A DNA stretch of 22,316 nucleotides. Source: Bacteroidales bacterium UBA5235. GTDB lineage: Bacteria; Bacteroidota; Bacteroidia; Bacteroidales; VadinHA17. The notes beneath the pieces were generated by a model. It saw only the letters and a list, made by a program, of their open reading frames with translations. It was not told the DNA's origin and did not search any database. How positions within the stretch are numbered: position 1 is the stretch's first letter; each line of letters starts with the position of its first letter. Below, piece by piece: positions 8,529 to 17,465 of the stretch. Made by a program: the position numbers and the translations under genes. The stretch is taken from positions 79,279-101,594 of the forward strand of contig DHUL01000065.1 of assembly GCA_002409145.1 (NCBI GenBank), given 5' to 3'.

Positions 8529-9078
8529 CCCTGATATAAATTGAACCCGTTACGTTCTTTATTACCCAGTTTGAAAACCGTGAGTCAGATTCAAATCCTG
8601 TGCCCATCATCACCTGGTCATCCTGGGTGAACCTGACAAACCTGTCAGACCAGATCCTGTCCCTGGGCTGGCTCCAGAAAAGAAGTTCCGTCTCCAGCAC
8701 TTCGTCCTTGTTGCTCACAGCCACCACGCTGTCACGGAGTTCCCATATGTCATCCTTTTCCGTATAGCGGGCATAGTGAGATGTGATACTAGCCTGCGGT
8801 ACATTTGTCCGGTCATAGAACAACACTGTCAGCCCTTCGGGGAAAAGGGTATACGGATTCTCTACAGTGGTGAACTGCTGTATCAGGGGCGCGCGCACCA
8901 GCATGGTGACCTTGCCGGAGTCAGAATACATAGTTTCAACATTCCTTGATGACAGCGTCGGAAGCTCCTTTATCATCAGATCCTTCACCGTTGCTTCCTT
9001 CTTATCACAGGATGAAAGCAAGGCAGTCCCGGCAACCAGGACTGCAATTATAATTCTGTATGTTGTGAAGGATTTCAC
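8500..9078 (-). CDS. lptC: LPS export protein LptC (lipoprotein form)
   Basis: A 192-residue LptC, the bitopic or anchored component that receives lipopolysaccharide from LptB2FG and passes it to LptA in the periplasm. Residues 1-24 are a lipoprotein signal ending ALLSSC (lipid-modified Cys24), the usual form in Bacteroidota in place of the transmembrane anchor of proteobacteria. The rest has beta-jellyroll-type strands with the family features DSGKVTMLVRAPL and YARYTEKDDIWEL. It follows the TPR gene by five bases and overlaps the next small gene. The family call rests on the lipobox, length, sequence pattern and the usual neighbourhood. Confidence 0.9.
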   Translation of the reverse strand: MKSFTTYRIIIAVLVAGTALLSSCDKKEATVKDLMIKELPTLSSRNVETMYSDSGKVTMLVRAPLIQQFTTVENPYTLFPEGLTVLFYDRTNVPQASITSHYARYTEKDDIWELRDSVVAVSNKDEVLETELLFWSQPRDRIWSDRFVRFTQDDQVMMGTGFESDSRFSNWVIKNVTGSIYIRDEQEITPAD

Positions 9079-9083
9079 TGCTG

Positions 9084-10427
9084 TTATTCCTTCCTGAATC
9101 TGATGGTGGTGGATTCATTGATCCAGCCTCCTACCAGGTAGGAAGCACCCTCCTCAACGAGGCTCCTGAAGAAGGCTTCCTCCTTTGTGGGGAACAGCCT
9201 TGCATATATCCCTATTCGCTCGTCAACCTGTTCTTTAAGGGTGGGGTCAGTGTTCCTTGCCCTGATGAGGTAGTCTACCACCACCCAGTAAACTGTTTGA
9301 TTTTCAAATGTTTCACCTATCCGTGATCCGGCATAGGCTTCAGCGATGATGAAAAGGGCATTGCCATTGGTAGGATCGAGGGAGAATGCGGCTCTCGCAA
9401 AGTCACGTGCAGCCTGTTTACTGTCAGAGGTCAGCTCAAGGGTGGCCAGTTTCGTAAGCAGACCTGACTTGACTTTACTGTCAGTCTCAAGGTCGATGGC
9501 TTCAGTATAATATTTTTCGGCCTCATTGTATTTCTTCCGTGCCAGATTCATTTCAGCCAGCTGTGCTGCTGATGAAGCGCTGGGGTCAGAGCGGTAAAGA
9601 CTGGTGGCAGCCTTATAGTAAAGTTCAGAGTCTTTGCAGCCTGTTTCACCGAGGAGGGTGAGGACCTTCCTGAGCATGGCCGTGTCACCGGGATTTTTGT
9701 CAACGTCGGCGGTGAAGAGATGCTCAAGGTTTTCACATGAGGCGGCGCCGCTTGATCTGAAAACCGCGTCAATGTTCTTTCTGGCTTCAGTAAAACGTGC
9801 ATCGCCGGGTTTGCGTGAAAGCTGGTTGTCAACCACCTTCATCGACTGTGAATATGCAGCGATAACCTCAGGAGCTTCAATGAGCTTGAGGGCATAGCAT
9901 TTTGCCGTGATGGCCATATACAGACTTGAGTAGGTATGGTCAAAGCTCTGGGGCGAGCTCTCCATTACACCCTTTATGAGATCAAAGCCCTTCCTGGCGT
10001 ATTCAGCGTCATTACCCCCGAATTCGTACAGGGCGAATGCCTTACGCAGGTTGTTTACGGGCTCTTCGTTGAAATACCTGGTCCGCTGGTCAAGGATCAT
10101 CATTACAGTGTCAATGTAAGCTTTGTCTCCCGTCTTGCGGAAGAACTCCTTGAACATCGTCTCACCCTTTATGTAAGTGTTCTTAGATGATCCGGGGCAT
10201 TCATTGAAGACCGGTCTCCAGAACTGGACAGCCATGTTGTAGTCCTTGTTCTCGTAATAGGTAGAATAGAGGGATGTGTTGCGCAGGCACCTTGTGCTGT
10301 CCTCACCTCTTCCAAACGGTGTGCCCGTTTCAACACCCTTCTGGGCCTGCAGGGCCACTGAAAACACTGACAGAATCAATCCGGTTAAAATTGTGCTGAT
10401 TGTTCTTTTCATCTCTTTCTTATTCAT
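9084..10427 (-). CDS. Secreted tetratricopeptide-repeat protein
   Basis: A 447-residue periplasmic or outer-membrane-associated TPR protein. It has a Sec signal peptide (basic MNKKEMKR, hydrophobic core, cleavage after ALQA). Helical repeats are clearest at about 275-390, for example AEKYYTEAIDLETD and AARDFARAAFSLDPTNGNA. The ATG at 10427 is chosen because it lies four bases after the stop of the outer-membrane-protein gene and gives a clean signal peptide; the frame is open to 10466, but that would overlap the neighbour. This gene regularly sits between coaX/OMP and lptC in Bacteroidota, suggesting envelope function, though no specific role is established here. Confidence 0.88.
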   Translation of the reverse strand: MNKKEMKRTISTILTGLILSVFSVALQAQKGVETGTPFGRGEDSTRCLRNTSLYSTYYENKDYNMAVQFWRPVFNECPGSSKNTYIKGETMFKEFFRKTGDKAYIDTVMMILDQRTRYFNEEPVNNLRKAFALYEFGGNDAEYARKGFDLIKGVMESSPQSFDHTYSSLYMAITAKCYALKLIEAPEVIAAYSQSMKVVDNQLSRKPGDARFTEARKNIDAVFRSSGAASCENLEHLFTADVDKNPGDTAMLRKVLTLLGETGCKDSELYYKAATSLYRSDPSASSAAQLAEMNLARKKYNEAEKYYTEAIDLETDSKVKSGLLTKLATLELTSDSKQAARDFARAAFSLDPTNGNALFIIAEAYAGSRIGETFENQTVYWVVVDYLIRARNTDPTLKEQVDERIGIYARLFPTKEEAFFRSLVEEGASYLVGGWINESTTIRFRKE

Positions 10428-10431
10428 TTTT

Positions 10432-11706
10432 TTAATCAAACTGTCTTTTGATGAACCAGTAATCATACAGATTCAGGCTGGCTCCGACCGATATCCTCGT
10501 TTCCTTCGGTATATTCCCGTTCCCGTTTCCCCTGGTTGACAGGTCAACCGACAGTGAGATACGTGATCTCGATCTTTTCATTGGTATACCTGTTCCAAAA
10601 GTTATGCCGTACTCTTTCAGCTCATCTCCGCCGAACAGGGTGTAACTCTCACCATAGTGGCATCCTATGCGGTATTCAACACGGTCAAAGAAATTGTAAT
10701 TTGAATATTTCTCAGGTATATATTCTGCTCCGGCATGGAGTGATAGTGCATCAGTATATGTCCCATATGTCCCGGGGAGGGATGCTTTGGTCCAGCGTGT
10801 ATATACTATATCAGCTCCTGCCGTCAGCTTGTCAACTTTACCGAGTGAGAAGCCGGCTCTGAGTGACTGTGGCATCGTGCTGGCGGTTGAGAGTTCACCG
10901 AAGGAGAGGGTATCAATTGAATAAGCTGAACTGGAGACGGTTGGATACCTGAATATCATATCCTCATTCTCTGTTTTAAGGTCAAAAGCTGGTGTGTAAG
11001 TCAATCCGGCATTGATAAACCTGCCCCCGGAGAGTTTGAGCATAAATTGTACCGATGCATCGTAACCTATTCCCCTCATAGATGATATACCCTGCTTCCT
11101 GGTATTGAAATAGTTGTTGTCTCCGGTGAATATAAAGTCATTGAGCCTGGTCTCCTCTCCGAACATGTAAAAGGCATTTACGCCAACTGAGACAAAGGGA
11201 AAGAGTCGGACTCCCGTGCCAAGCAGGGCTTTATGGTAACCGCCGCTGCCATTATGATGTTCGTAAAGAGGGCCGGTCACTCCTGTGCCTTCTGATCTGT
11301 ATCCGATATCATATGATCCGTTTGCATAAGGCATTATCGCGGCAGCGACACCCCAGCCCTTCATGATCGGGAATCCCATCATAAGATGTGAGAAAGTCAT
11401 GTCCTGGGAGTTGTAGCTGAGGTCATTTCCTTTCAGCTTTGCCACCGCGTAGTCTATGCCGAAGTCGAAAAGGAAGGAGGTTGTGTCGGTGCTGCTGTAT
11501 GAAGCTGGTGTCAGATAGTTCAGTGTCAGGTTGTCCCTGATTCCGCTGCTGATGCCCCCCATAGCCCGTGTTCTGAAAGTACCCTGGAGCTCCAGAGTAC
11601 CGATCCCGTACCTCGCGAAAGGTGTATTGACTGTTTTCTGTCCTGCAGCTCCCGTTGCCAGGAGGGCAAGCAGACCTATCATAATTGCTCTTATGCTCTT
11701 ATACAT
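10432..11706 (-). CDS. Outer membrane beta-barrel protein
   Basis: A 424-residue protein with a signal peptide (MYKSIR, hydrophobic run, cleavage near GAAG-Q) and alternating amphipathic strands rich in Gly, Tyr and Phe, as expected of an outer-membrane barrel. The opening NTPFARYGIGTLE and RAMGGI resembles FadL/PorV-like Bacteroidota barrels that begin with a phase of small residues (MGG). It does not end in an aromatic residue (ends RQFD). Substrate unknown. It overlaps the end of coaX by eight bases, so translation is probably coupled. Confidence 0.87.
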   Translation of the reverse strand: MYKSIRAIMIGLLALLATGAAGQKTVNTPFARYGIGTLELQGTFRTRAMGGISSGIRDNLTLNYLTPASYSSTDTTSFLFDFGIDYAVAKLKGNDLSYNSQDMTFSHLMMGFPIMKGWGVAAAIMPYANGSYDIGYRSEGTGVTGPLYEHHNGSGGYHKALLGTGVRLFPFVSVGVNAFYMFGEETRLNDFIFTGDNNYFNTRKQGISSMRGIGYDASVQFMLKLSGGRFINAGLTYTPAFDLKTENEDMIFRYPTVSSSAYSIDTLSFGELSTASTMPQSLRAGFSLGKVDKLTAGADIVYTRWTKASLPGTYGTYTDALSLHAGAEYIPEKYSNYNFFDRVEYRIGCHYGESYTLFGGDELKEYGITFGTGIPMKRSRSRISLSVDLSTRGNGNGNIPKETRISVGASLNLYDYWFIKRQFD

Positions 11707-12418
11707 TTGTTTCCAGTAAAAGATTCAATCCCTCCGTTACCAGGTCCGGGTAGTGAAGCAATCTGCCTCCAGCCAGCGTAGTGACCAACCCGCTGTCTCC
11801 GCCCGTGATGACTGCAACGGAATTATGGTGTTTTTCCTCGAACGTGCGAATATACTCAATTATTTCATACGCTATGCCTGTTATAACACCGCCTGCAATA
11901 GCATCTTCCGTCGTTTTGCCTGGGAAAGTGAACCCGGTCCTCTTAGTCACCAGGGGAAGCCTTCCGGTGAATTCATGGAGCGCCCGGAACCGCATGACCA
12001 GTCCCGGCGAGATGATGCCACCCCTGTAAATGCCACCGGTCACCTGGTCAACAGTCAGGGCGCTGCCTGCGTCAATTATCAACAGGTCAGCCCCCGGGTG
12101 ATGATCAACAGCCCCTGCAGCGGCGGCAAGACGGTCAGTCCCGAGAGTCTCAGGTGTGTCGTAGTCTATTGCGAACGGGTATTTTGACTGTGACGTGAGG
12201 TGATGCACTCTCCCTGCCCTGGTGCGAAGCCAGTCAAGCAGTCCGGAAGGATCACTGCTGACACTCGAGACAATTGCGCCGGCAATTCTGCGGCGCCCCG
12301 TGAACATTCCCAGAAGCTCCGGAACAGCACTTTCAAACCGTTCCTGGCTTATGATCACACCCTTGCTGACGAGCGCTGCCTTGACTGAAGTGTTTCCAAT
12401 ATCAATGATCAGATTCAT
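11699..12418 (-). CDS. coaX: Type III pantothenate kinase
   Basis: A 239-residue cytosolic kinase making 4'-phosphopantothenate, the first step from pantothenate to coenzyme A. It belongs to the acetate/sugar-kinase (ASKHA) fold. Visible motifs are the phosphate-binding DIGNTSVK (6-13), LGTDRLAAAAG (92-102) with the substrate-binding GTDR, and LLIIDAGSALTVD (112-124). The type III enzyme typically needs a monovalent cation and is not feedback-inhibited by CoA. It starts three bases after the mfd stop and overlaps the outer-membrane-protein gene. Confidence 0.95.
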   Translation of the reverse strand: MNLIIDIGNTSVKAALVSKGVIISQERFESAVPELLGMFTGRRRIAGAIVSSVSSDPSGLLDWLRTRAGRVHHLTSQSKYPFAIDYDTPETLGTDRLAAAAGAVDHHPGADLLIIDAGSALTVDQVTGGIYRGGIISPGLVMRFRALHEFTGRLPLVTKRTGFTFPGKTTEDAIAGGVITGIAYEIIEYIRTFEEKHHNSVAVITGGDSGLVTTLAGGRLLHYPDLVTEGLNLLLETNV

Positions 12419-12421
12419 CTT

Positions 12422-15400
12422 CTAGTTTGCCTTTAAGGTCTGAGTTGACTCATGCCATGAGAGGATCGCAGTGAAAAGGTTAATAGCCTGCACTACGGTG
12501 GTGACACTCCTGACAGTCAGGCTCAGCTTGTTGTTGTTCTGCTTCACTGACATATTGCCCTGCCTCCTGTTGACATAGTTCATCACCGACACGAAGAGTG
12601 GTGAGCGGTAGAACTGTGACGACTGATCCGTCACAAAGTTAGCAATCAGAGTGTTATTTTTCAGAATTACTTTTTCAATCCCTGTTCTTGTGGCGGCCCA
12701 TTTGAGCCTGACGAGCTGCAGCAGTGCCAGTGCAGGCGGCGGAGGCGGCCCAAACCTGTCCGTAAGATGTGACTCATAGGCTTTAAGTCCTGCCTCATCC
12801 CTGATCTCATTGAGCTCCTTGTAGAGTCTGATTCGCTCAGGTATGTTGGAGACGTAATCATCGGGAAACATTATCTCAAGATCAGTCTCTACAGTTACAT
12901 CCTCAACAAACTGTTTCGGTTTCTCTGCGGCAGGGTGCTCCTTCTTCTCCGCAGGACCTGCAAAGAGACCGCCGAACTCCTCATCTTTCAGCTCCCTGAC
13001 AGCTTCGTCAAGGATCTTCTGGTAGGTTTCATAGCCTACATCGGCGATGAAGCCGCTCTGTTCACCCCCGAGAAGGTTGCCGGCACCACGGATATCCAGG
13101 TCCTGCAGGGCGATATTGAACCCGCTGCCAAGCTCATAGTTCTCCTCTATGGCTCTAAGCCTTCGCCTGGCGTCACCTGTCAGTACTGATAGCGGCGGAG
13201 TAAGGAGGTAACAGAAGGCCTTCCTGTTCGAACGGCCTACCCTTCCTCGCAGCTGATGAAGCTCGGAGAGGCCGAAATTATGAGCATCATTGATGAAAAT
13301 GGTATTGGCATTGGGGATATCCAGGCCTGATTCAATGATTGTTGTTGCCAGTAGTACGTCATAGTCACCCCGGATGAAATCAGACATGGCATTCTCTATC
13401 TCATTACCCTCCATCCGGCCATGCACCACGGCAATCTTTATCTCCGGACAGAATTGGAGCAGGGAGGCTTTCACCTCCATTATGTTTTCTATCCTGTTAT
13501 TGATGAAGAAGACCTGTCCGTTTCGGCTCACCTCATAGACTATTCCCTCACGGATGATATCCTCATTGAAGCCGTGAAGTTCGGTTATGATGGGCATCCT
13601 GTTTGGGGGAGGGGTACTGATCACAGAGAGGTCACGAGCTCCCATCAGAGAAAACTGCAGTGTCCGGGGTATGGGGGTGGCTGTAAGGGTGAGGGTGTCA
13701 ACCCCGGCCCTGAGGGTTTTTAGTCTCTCCTTTGCGGCTACGCCGAAGCGCTGCTCCTCGTCTATGACAAGCAGACCCAGGTCTTTGAACTTCACCTCCT
13801 TGCCGGTAAGCTTATGGGTTCCCACGATGATGTCAATCTCGCCATCGGACAGTTGCTTGAGGATCTTCTTCTGTTCGGCGGGCTTGCGGTGCCTGCTGAT
13901 GTAGTCAACTTTGCAGGGGAAGTTCTCAAGCCGGGATGAAAAGGTTCTGAAATGCTGCAGCGCCAGGATGGTTGTAGGCACCAGAACCGCAGTCTGTTTC
14001 CCGTCAGTGGCGGCCTTGAATGCCGCCCTGATTGCGATCTCGGTTTTGCCGAATCCTACATCACCGCATATGAGCCTGTCCATTGGCACCGGAGCCTCCA
14101 TATCCTCCTTCACGGCTACAGTGCTGGCCAGCTGGTCCGGCGTATCCTCCCAGATAAATGAGGCCTCCAGCTCACGTTGAAGGTATGAGTCGGGCGAGTA
14201 TGAGAAACCACCGGAGGCTTTTCGCTTTGCGTAAAGAAGAATCAGGTCACGGGCGATGTCCTTTACCTTCTTCTTCGTCGCCTGTTTTACCTTCTGCCAG
14301 GCACCTGTACCCAGCTTGTTGATACGGGGAGGAGTGTCATCCTTACCCTTGTATTTGGATATACGGTGCAGGGCGTGAATGCCTACGTACAATATGTCAT
14401 TGTCCTTGAATACCAGCTTGATGGCTTCCTGCATCCGGCCGTTAACCTCAATTTTCTCCAAACCGCCGAACCTGCCGATGCCATGATCTGTATGCACCAC
14501 ATAGTCGCCCGGATTGAGATCAGTCAGCTCTCTCACGGTCATGCTGTCACGGCGGGTGAAGAAGCCCCTGATCCGGAACTTATGATAACGGTCAAAGATC
14601 TGGTGATCAGTATAAACGGCTATTTTCAGGTCATGGTCAGTAAAACCCTGATGCAGGTTGAGCAGGAGAGGAGTGAACTGTACTGCCGGATCGGTCTCTT
14701 CGAAGATCTCCTTCAGGCGCTGTTCCTGAACCTCGCTCTCGGAGATGATGAAGTTGCGGTAGCCCTCCTGTACGTTTGATGCCAGCTTTGATGTAAGCAG
14801 GCCGAAGTTCTTGTTGAATGCCGGCTGAGGCTCGGTACGGAACTCAATGTTGACAGTGTCAGGGTCATGCCTCCCCCTGCCGAAGAAGATGCGGCGGTGA
14901 TGGGAACAGAGCTCCTCCAGGTGACGTCCGGTGATGATTATGTCACGCCGGTCAGATATCTCCCCCCTGGAGCTTCGGCTACGGGCCTGCTCCCATATGG
15001 TGTCTGTCTTCTCAACGATGTAATCAAAATTGTCGCTCCAGATGATGGATGACGGGGGAATGAAATCAATGAAGCTGTCAGCACTCTCCTGGAAGACGAG
15101 AGACTGGATGTCAGGAATAACCTGTATTTCATCGTGCAGCTGCAGGGAGAGCTGGTCATCAGGACTGAAAGATCGTATTGTATCTACCTCCTCGCCGAAG
15201 AAGTCTATCCTGTACGGCTTGTCAGCCGAATAGGAGAAGAGGTCGGTTATGCTTCCCCTGACTGAGTACTGGCCGGGCTCATAAACAAAGTCAGTGCGAC
15301 GGAAGTTATATTCACGGAGCACCTCCTCAAGGAACTCTATTGAGAGTTTTGCCCCTTTCTTTATTGAGAAGGTGTTTTTCTTCAGGTTGGTTTTGCTGAC

Positions 15401-15799
15401 AACCTTTTCCATGACCGATTCAGGATAGGTGACTATTATGCATTTCCGCCGCCCTGAGCTGAGGAAATTGAGTACCTCGGCCCTCAGGATGATGTTAGCG
15501 GGCTCGGTCTGATCATACATCACTGACCGTTTGTAAGTTCCCGGGAAAAAGAAAATGTTGTCATCACCCATCAATGAGGTGAGGTCATTGTAGAAGTAGG
15601 CCGCGTCTTCCTTTTCAGGCAGCAGCACCACGTGGGTGGTGGGCTGCTGTGACAGTGCACCGGCCATCACAATGGAACGTGATGAGCCCGTCAACCCGTG
15701 TATTGTCACCGGTTCCGCATTGTCACCGGCAAGCAACTCCTCAAGCCTGCTGAATGATGGATGCTGCCTGTAAATGTCTCTGAAAACGGTGCTGACCAT
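12422..15799 (-). CDS. mfd: Transcription-repair coupling factor Mfd
   Basis: A 1125-residue DNA translocase that removes RNA polymerase stalled at lesions and recruits UvrA. Order of domains: UvrB-like N-terminal part (about 1-340), RNA-polymerase interaction domain with GDYVVHTDHGIGRFGG (431-446), SF2 RecG-like motor with Walker A GDVGFGKTE (579-587) and DEEQ box (680-683), TATPIPRTL (707-714), GRVGRS motif, and the C-terminal TRCF regulatory domain. Length is normal. ATG 15799 is preferred over an upstream TTG at 15829 because a promoter with -7 box at 15825-15818 predicts a transcript start near 15813, inside that extension. First gene of the seven-gene minus-strand unit. Confidence 0.97.
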   Translation of the reverse strand: MVSTVFRDIYRQHPSFSRLEELLAGDNAEPVTIHGLTGSSRSIVMAGALSQQPTTHVVLLPEKEDAAYFYNDLTSLMGDDNIFFFPGTYKRSVMYDQTEPANIILRAEVLNFLSSGRRKCIIVTYPESVMEKVVSKTNLKKNTFSIKKGAKLSIEFLEEVLREYNFRRTDFVYEPGQYSVRGSITDLFSYSADKPYRIDFFGEEVDTIRSFSPDDQLSLQLHDEIQVIPDIQSLVFQESADSFIDFIPPSSIIWSDNFDYIVEKTDTIWEQARSRSSRGEISDRRDIIITGRHLEELCSHHRRIFFGRGRHDPDTVNIEFRTEPQPAFNKNFGLLTSKLASNVQEGYRNFIISESEVQEQRLKEIFEETDPAVQFTPLLLNLHQGFTDHDLKIAVYTDHQIFDRYHKFRIRGFFTRRDSMTVRELTDLNPGDYVVHTDHGIGRFGGLEKIEVNGRMQEAIKLVFKDNDILYVGIHALHRISKYKGKDDTPPRINKLGTGAWQKVKQATKKKVKDIARDLILLYAKRKASGGFSYSPDSYLQRELEASFIWEDTPDQLASTVAVKEDMEAPVPMDRLICGDVGFGKTEIAIRAAFKAATDGKQTAVLVPTTILALQHFRTFSSRLENFPCKVDYISRHRKPAEQKKILKQLSDGEIDIIVGTHKLTGKEVKFKDLGLLVIDEEQRFGVAAKERLKTLRAGVDTLTLTATPIPRTLQFSLMGARDLSVISTPPPNRMPIITELHGFNEDIIREGIVYEVSRNGQVFFINNRIENIMEVKASLLQFCPEIKIAVVHGRMEGNEIENAMSDFIRGDYDVLLATTIIESGLDIPNANTIFINDAHNFGLSELHQLRGRVGRSNRKAFCYLLTPPLSVLTGDARRRLRAIEENYELGSGFNIALQDLDIRGAGNLLGGEQSGFIADVGYETYQKILDEAVRELKDEEFGGLFAGPAEKKEHPAAEKPKQFVEDVTVETDLEIMFPDDYVSNIPERIRLYKELNEIRDEAGLKAYESHLTDRFGPPPPPALALLQLVRLKWAATRTGIEKVILKNNTLIANFVTDQSSQFYRSPLFVSVMNYVNRRQGNMSVKQNNNKLSLTVRSVTTVVQAINLFTAILSWHESTQTLKAN

Positions 15800-15817
15800 T
15801 GATTTTGTCTGAGGGTG

Positions 15818-15848
15818 CAAAATTAACAAAAGCTGTCGCTCACCGCAA
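15818..15848 (-). promoter_or_regulatory. Promoter of the mfd-coaX-...-CNNM unit
   Basis: Read on the minus strand: TTTG ending with its G at 15846, a 20-base spacer, then TAATTTTG at 15825-15818, an exact match to the Bacteroidota -7 consensus TAnnTTTG. A start near 15813 leaves a leader of about 14 bases before ATG 15799. Confidence 0.75.
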
Positions 15849-15866
15849 AAAGAAAGGGATTAACTT

Positions 15867-16871
15867 TCAGCAGCACATGCCCACAAGCTTCCTGATCATG
15901 TCAGGTGAACCGCAGTAGAAGGGAGTCCGTTGGTGAAGGTTGCCAGGCTTCAGGGAAAGGATTCTCCTGGTGCCTTCGGTGGCAACACCGCCGGCCTGTT
16001 CAATGATGAATGAGATAGGATTGCATTCATAAACCAGCCTCAGCTTCCCGGAAGGATAATTGATTGACGGCGGGTAAAGGAAGATACCCCCTTTAAGCAT
16101 ATTCCGGTGCACATCAGAGACCAGCGAACCGATATACCTTGAAATGTATGGGCGGTTGGTGGGAGGATCGTTCTCCTGGCAGTATTTGATATATTTTTTT
16201 ACCCCTTCAGGGAACCTGATATAGTTTCCTTCATTGATTGAATAAATCCTGCCTGTTTCAGGGGTCTTCATGTTCGGGTGTGACAGGCAGAACTCCCCGA
16301 TAGTAGGGTCAAGGGTGAAGCCGTTGACCCCGTTGCCGGTGGTGTAGACAAGCATGGTGGATGATCCGTAGATAACATAACCGGCAGCAACCTGTCTGTT
16401 TCCTTCCTGCAGGAAATCTGCAATTGAGACCTCCTCATCACGTTCCGTGACGCGGCGGTATATGGAAAAGATAGATCCCACCGATACGTTTACGTCAATG
16501 TTGGAGGAGCCGTCAAGCGGATCGATGCAGACTACGTACTTGCCCCGGGCAGCAAACTCCCCGGTGAAGACCACCTCGTTCTGGTTCTCTTCAGAGGCTA
16601 TACCCGCACACTGACCTGATGATTTAAGGGCATCGATGAATACTTCATCGGCATAACAGTCAAGCTTCTGTTGTTCCTCACCGTGGGGATTCTCAGCACC
16701 GGCCTTTCCTATAATCTCTACCAGTCCGGCTTTGCGGATCTTGGCGTTTACCATTTTGGCGGCTGTGCCGATGTGATGAAGCAGGCTTGACAGCTCCCCC
16801 TGGGCGAAAGGAAAATCTTTCTGCTTCCTGATGATAAAGTCATTCAGGCTGGTGATATCATAACTGGACAT
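15867..16871 (-). CDS. fbp: Fructose-1,6-bisphosphatase, class I
   Basis: A 334-residue cytosolic enzyme that hydrolyses fructose 1,6-bisphosphate to fructose 6-phosphate, the committed step of gluconeogenesis. Class I motifs are present: ASEENQ (92-97), CIDPLDGSSNIDVN (115-128) with metal and phosphate ligands, and near the end NYPSGKLRLVYECNP followed by IIEQAGG. Length matches the roughly 330-residue family. It is the last gene of the dpm1-like/pyrC/lipoprotein/fbp unit, 27 bases after the lipoprotein gene. No hairpin terminator is seen in the short gap before the mfd promoter. Confidence 0.96.
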   Translation of the reverse strand: MSSYDITSLNDFIIRKQKDFPFAQGELSSLLHHIGTAAKMVNAKIRKAGLVEIIGKAGAENPHGEEQQKLDCYADEVFIDALKSSGQCAGIASEENQNEVVFTGEFAARGKYVVCIDPLDGSSNIDVNVSVGSIFSIYRRVTERDEEVSIADFLQEGNRQVAAGYVIYGSSTMLVYTTGNGVNGFTLDPTIGEFCLSHPNMKTPETGRIYSINEGNYIRFPEGVKKYIKYCQENDPPTNRPYISRYIGSLVSDVHRNMLKGGIFLYPPSINYPSGKLRLVYECNPISFIIEQAGGVATEGTRRILSLKPGNLHQRTPFYCGSPDMIRKLVGMCC

Positions 16872-16898
16872 AATGAAGATGTTTTGGTTAGTTATTTG

Positions 16899-17453
16899 TC
16901 AGTTCAGGTCAGCCCTGAAAGCCGCCTTGTATGCGTAAACTTTCCCAACGTTGTTGTAGAGCTCATAGCCGAAAGTGACAGACTTTGTCCTTTTCTCAAC
17001 CCTGTTTTCCTCCGGAAAATAGTACCAGTCTTCTGTAAATGAGATCTTTCCGATCTTTGTTCTGTCATTTTTAAACTCAGCTTCGATCTTTTTAACATCA
17101 GCAGGCTTGAGCGGCTCACCGCTGTGATAATCATATACTGTCATCCTGCCGTTATAGATGCGGTTGAAGATGCTGTCAACAAGCGACTGACCGTTATAGC
17201 CGGCCACCTTTTCCACCTCCCAGGGATCACCTTCAGGGTCAGGCCTGATGATAACCTCAGTGACTATGTCGCTGGCAATTAGCACCGCACCTGCGGGGAG
17301 CTCTTCGGTGGCTGTTTGCGCAGCACCTGCGGGGAGCTCTTCGGAGACTGTCTGCCCTGACCCGGCAGGGGAAGCACCTCTCTTTTCCCTGTCACCCTCC
17401 CCGCAGGAGGCAGCAAGTACGATAATAATGACAAGTAGTGCAAATCTTCTCAT
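16899..17453 (-). CDS. Putative lipoprotein with duplicated 12-residue segment
   Basis: A 184-residue protein with a lipoprotein signal (MRRF, hydrophobic run, LAASC; lipidated Cys17). A low-complexity linker follows, holding two copies of QT(V/A)(S/T)EELPAGA at about 34-57. The folded part (about 58-184) contains SLVDSIFNRIYNGRMTVYDYHSGEPL and SFTEDWYYFPEENRVEKR. That pattern (LVD-I-NRIYNG-x-TVYD) faintly recalls the gliding/type 9 secretion protein GldN/PorN, but the likeness is too weak to assign function. Located 12 bases after pyrC and 27 before fbp, so probably co-transcribed with metabolic genes that give no clue to its job. Confidence 0.85.
   Translation of the reverse strand: MRRFALLVIIIVLAASCGEGDREKRGASPAGSGQTVSEELPAGAAQTATEELPAGAVLIASDIVTEVIIRPDPEGDPWEVEKVAGYNGQSLVDSIFNRIYNGRMTVYDYHSGEPLKPADVKKIEAEFKNDRTKIGKISFTEDWYYFPEENRVEKRTKSVTFGYELYNNVGKVYAYKAAFRADLN
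17287..17344 (-). repeat. 36-bp tandem duplication inside the lipoprotein gene
   Basis: A 22-base stretch at 17287-17308 (GCACCTGCGGGGAGCTCTTC plus GG) recurs exactly at 17323-17344, with partial similarity in the bases between, giving a 36-base period equal to 12 codons. It encodes the two EELPAGA copies in the linker and keeps frame. Confidence 0.9.
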
Positions 17454-17465
17454 ACCGCTTTCTAT

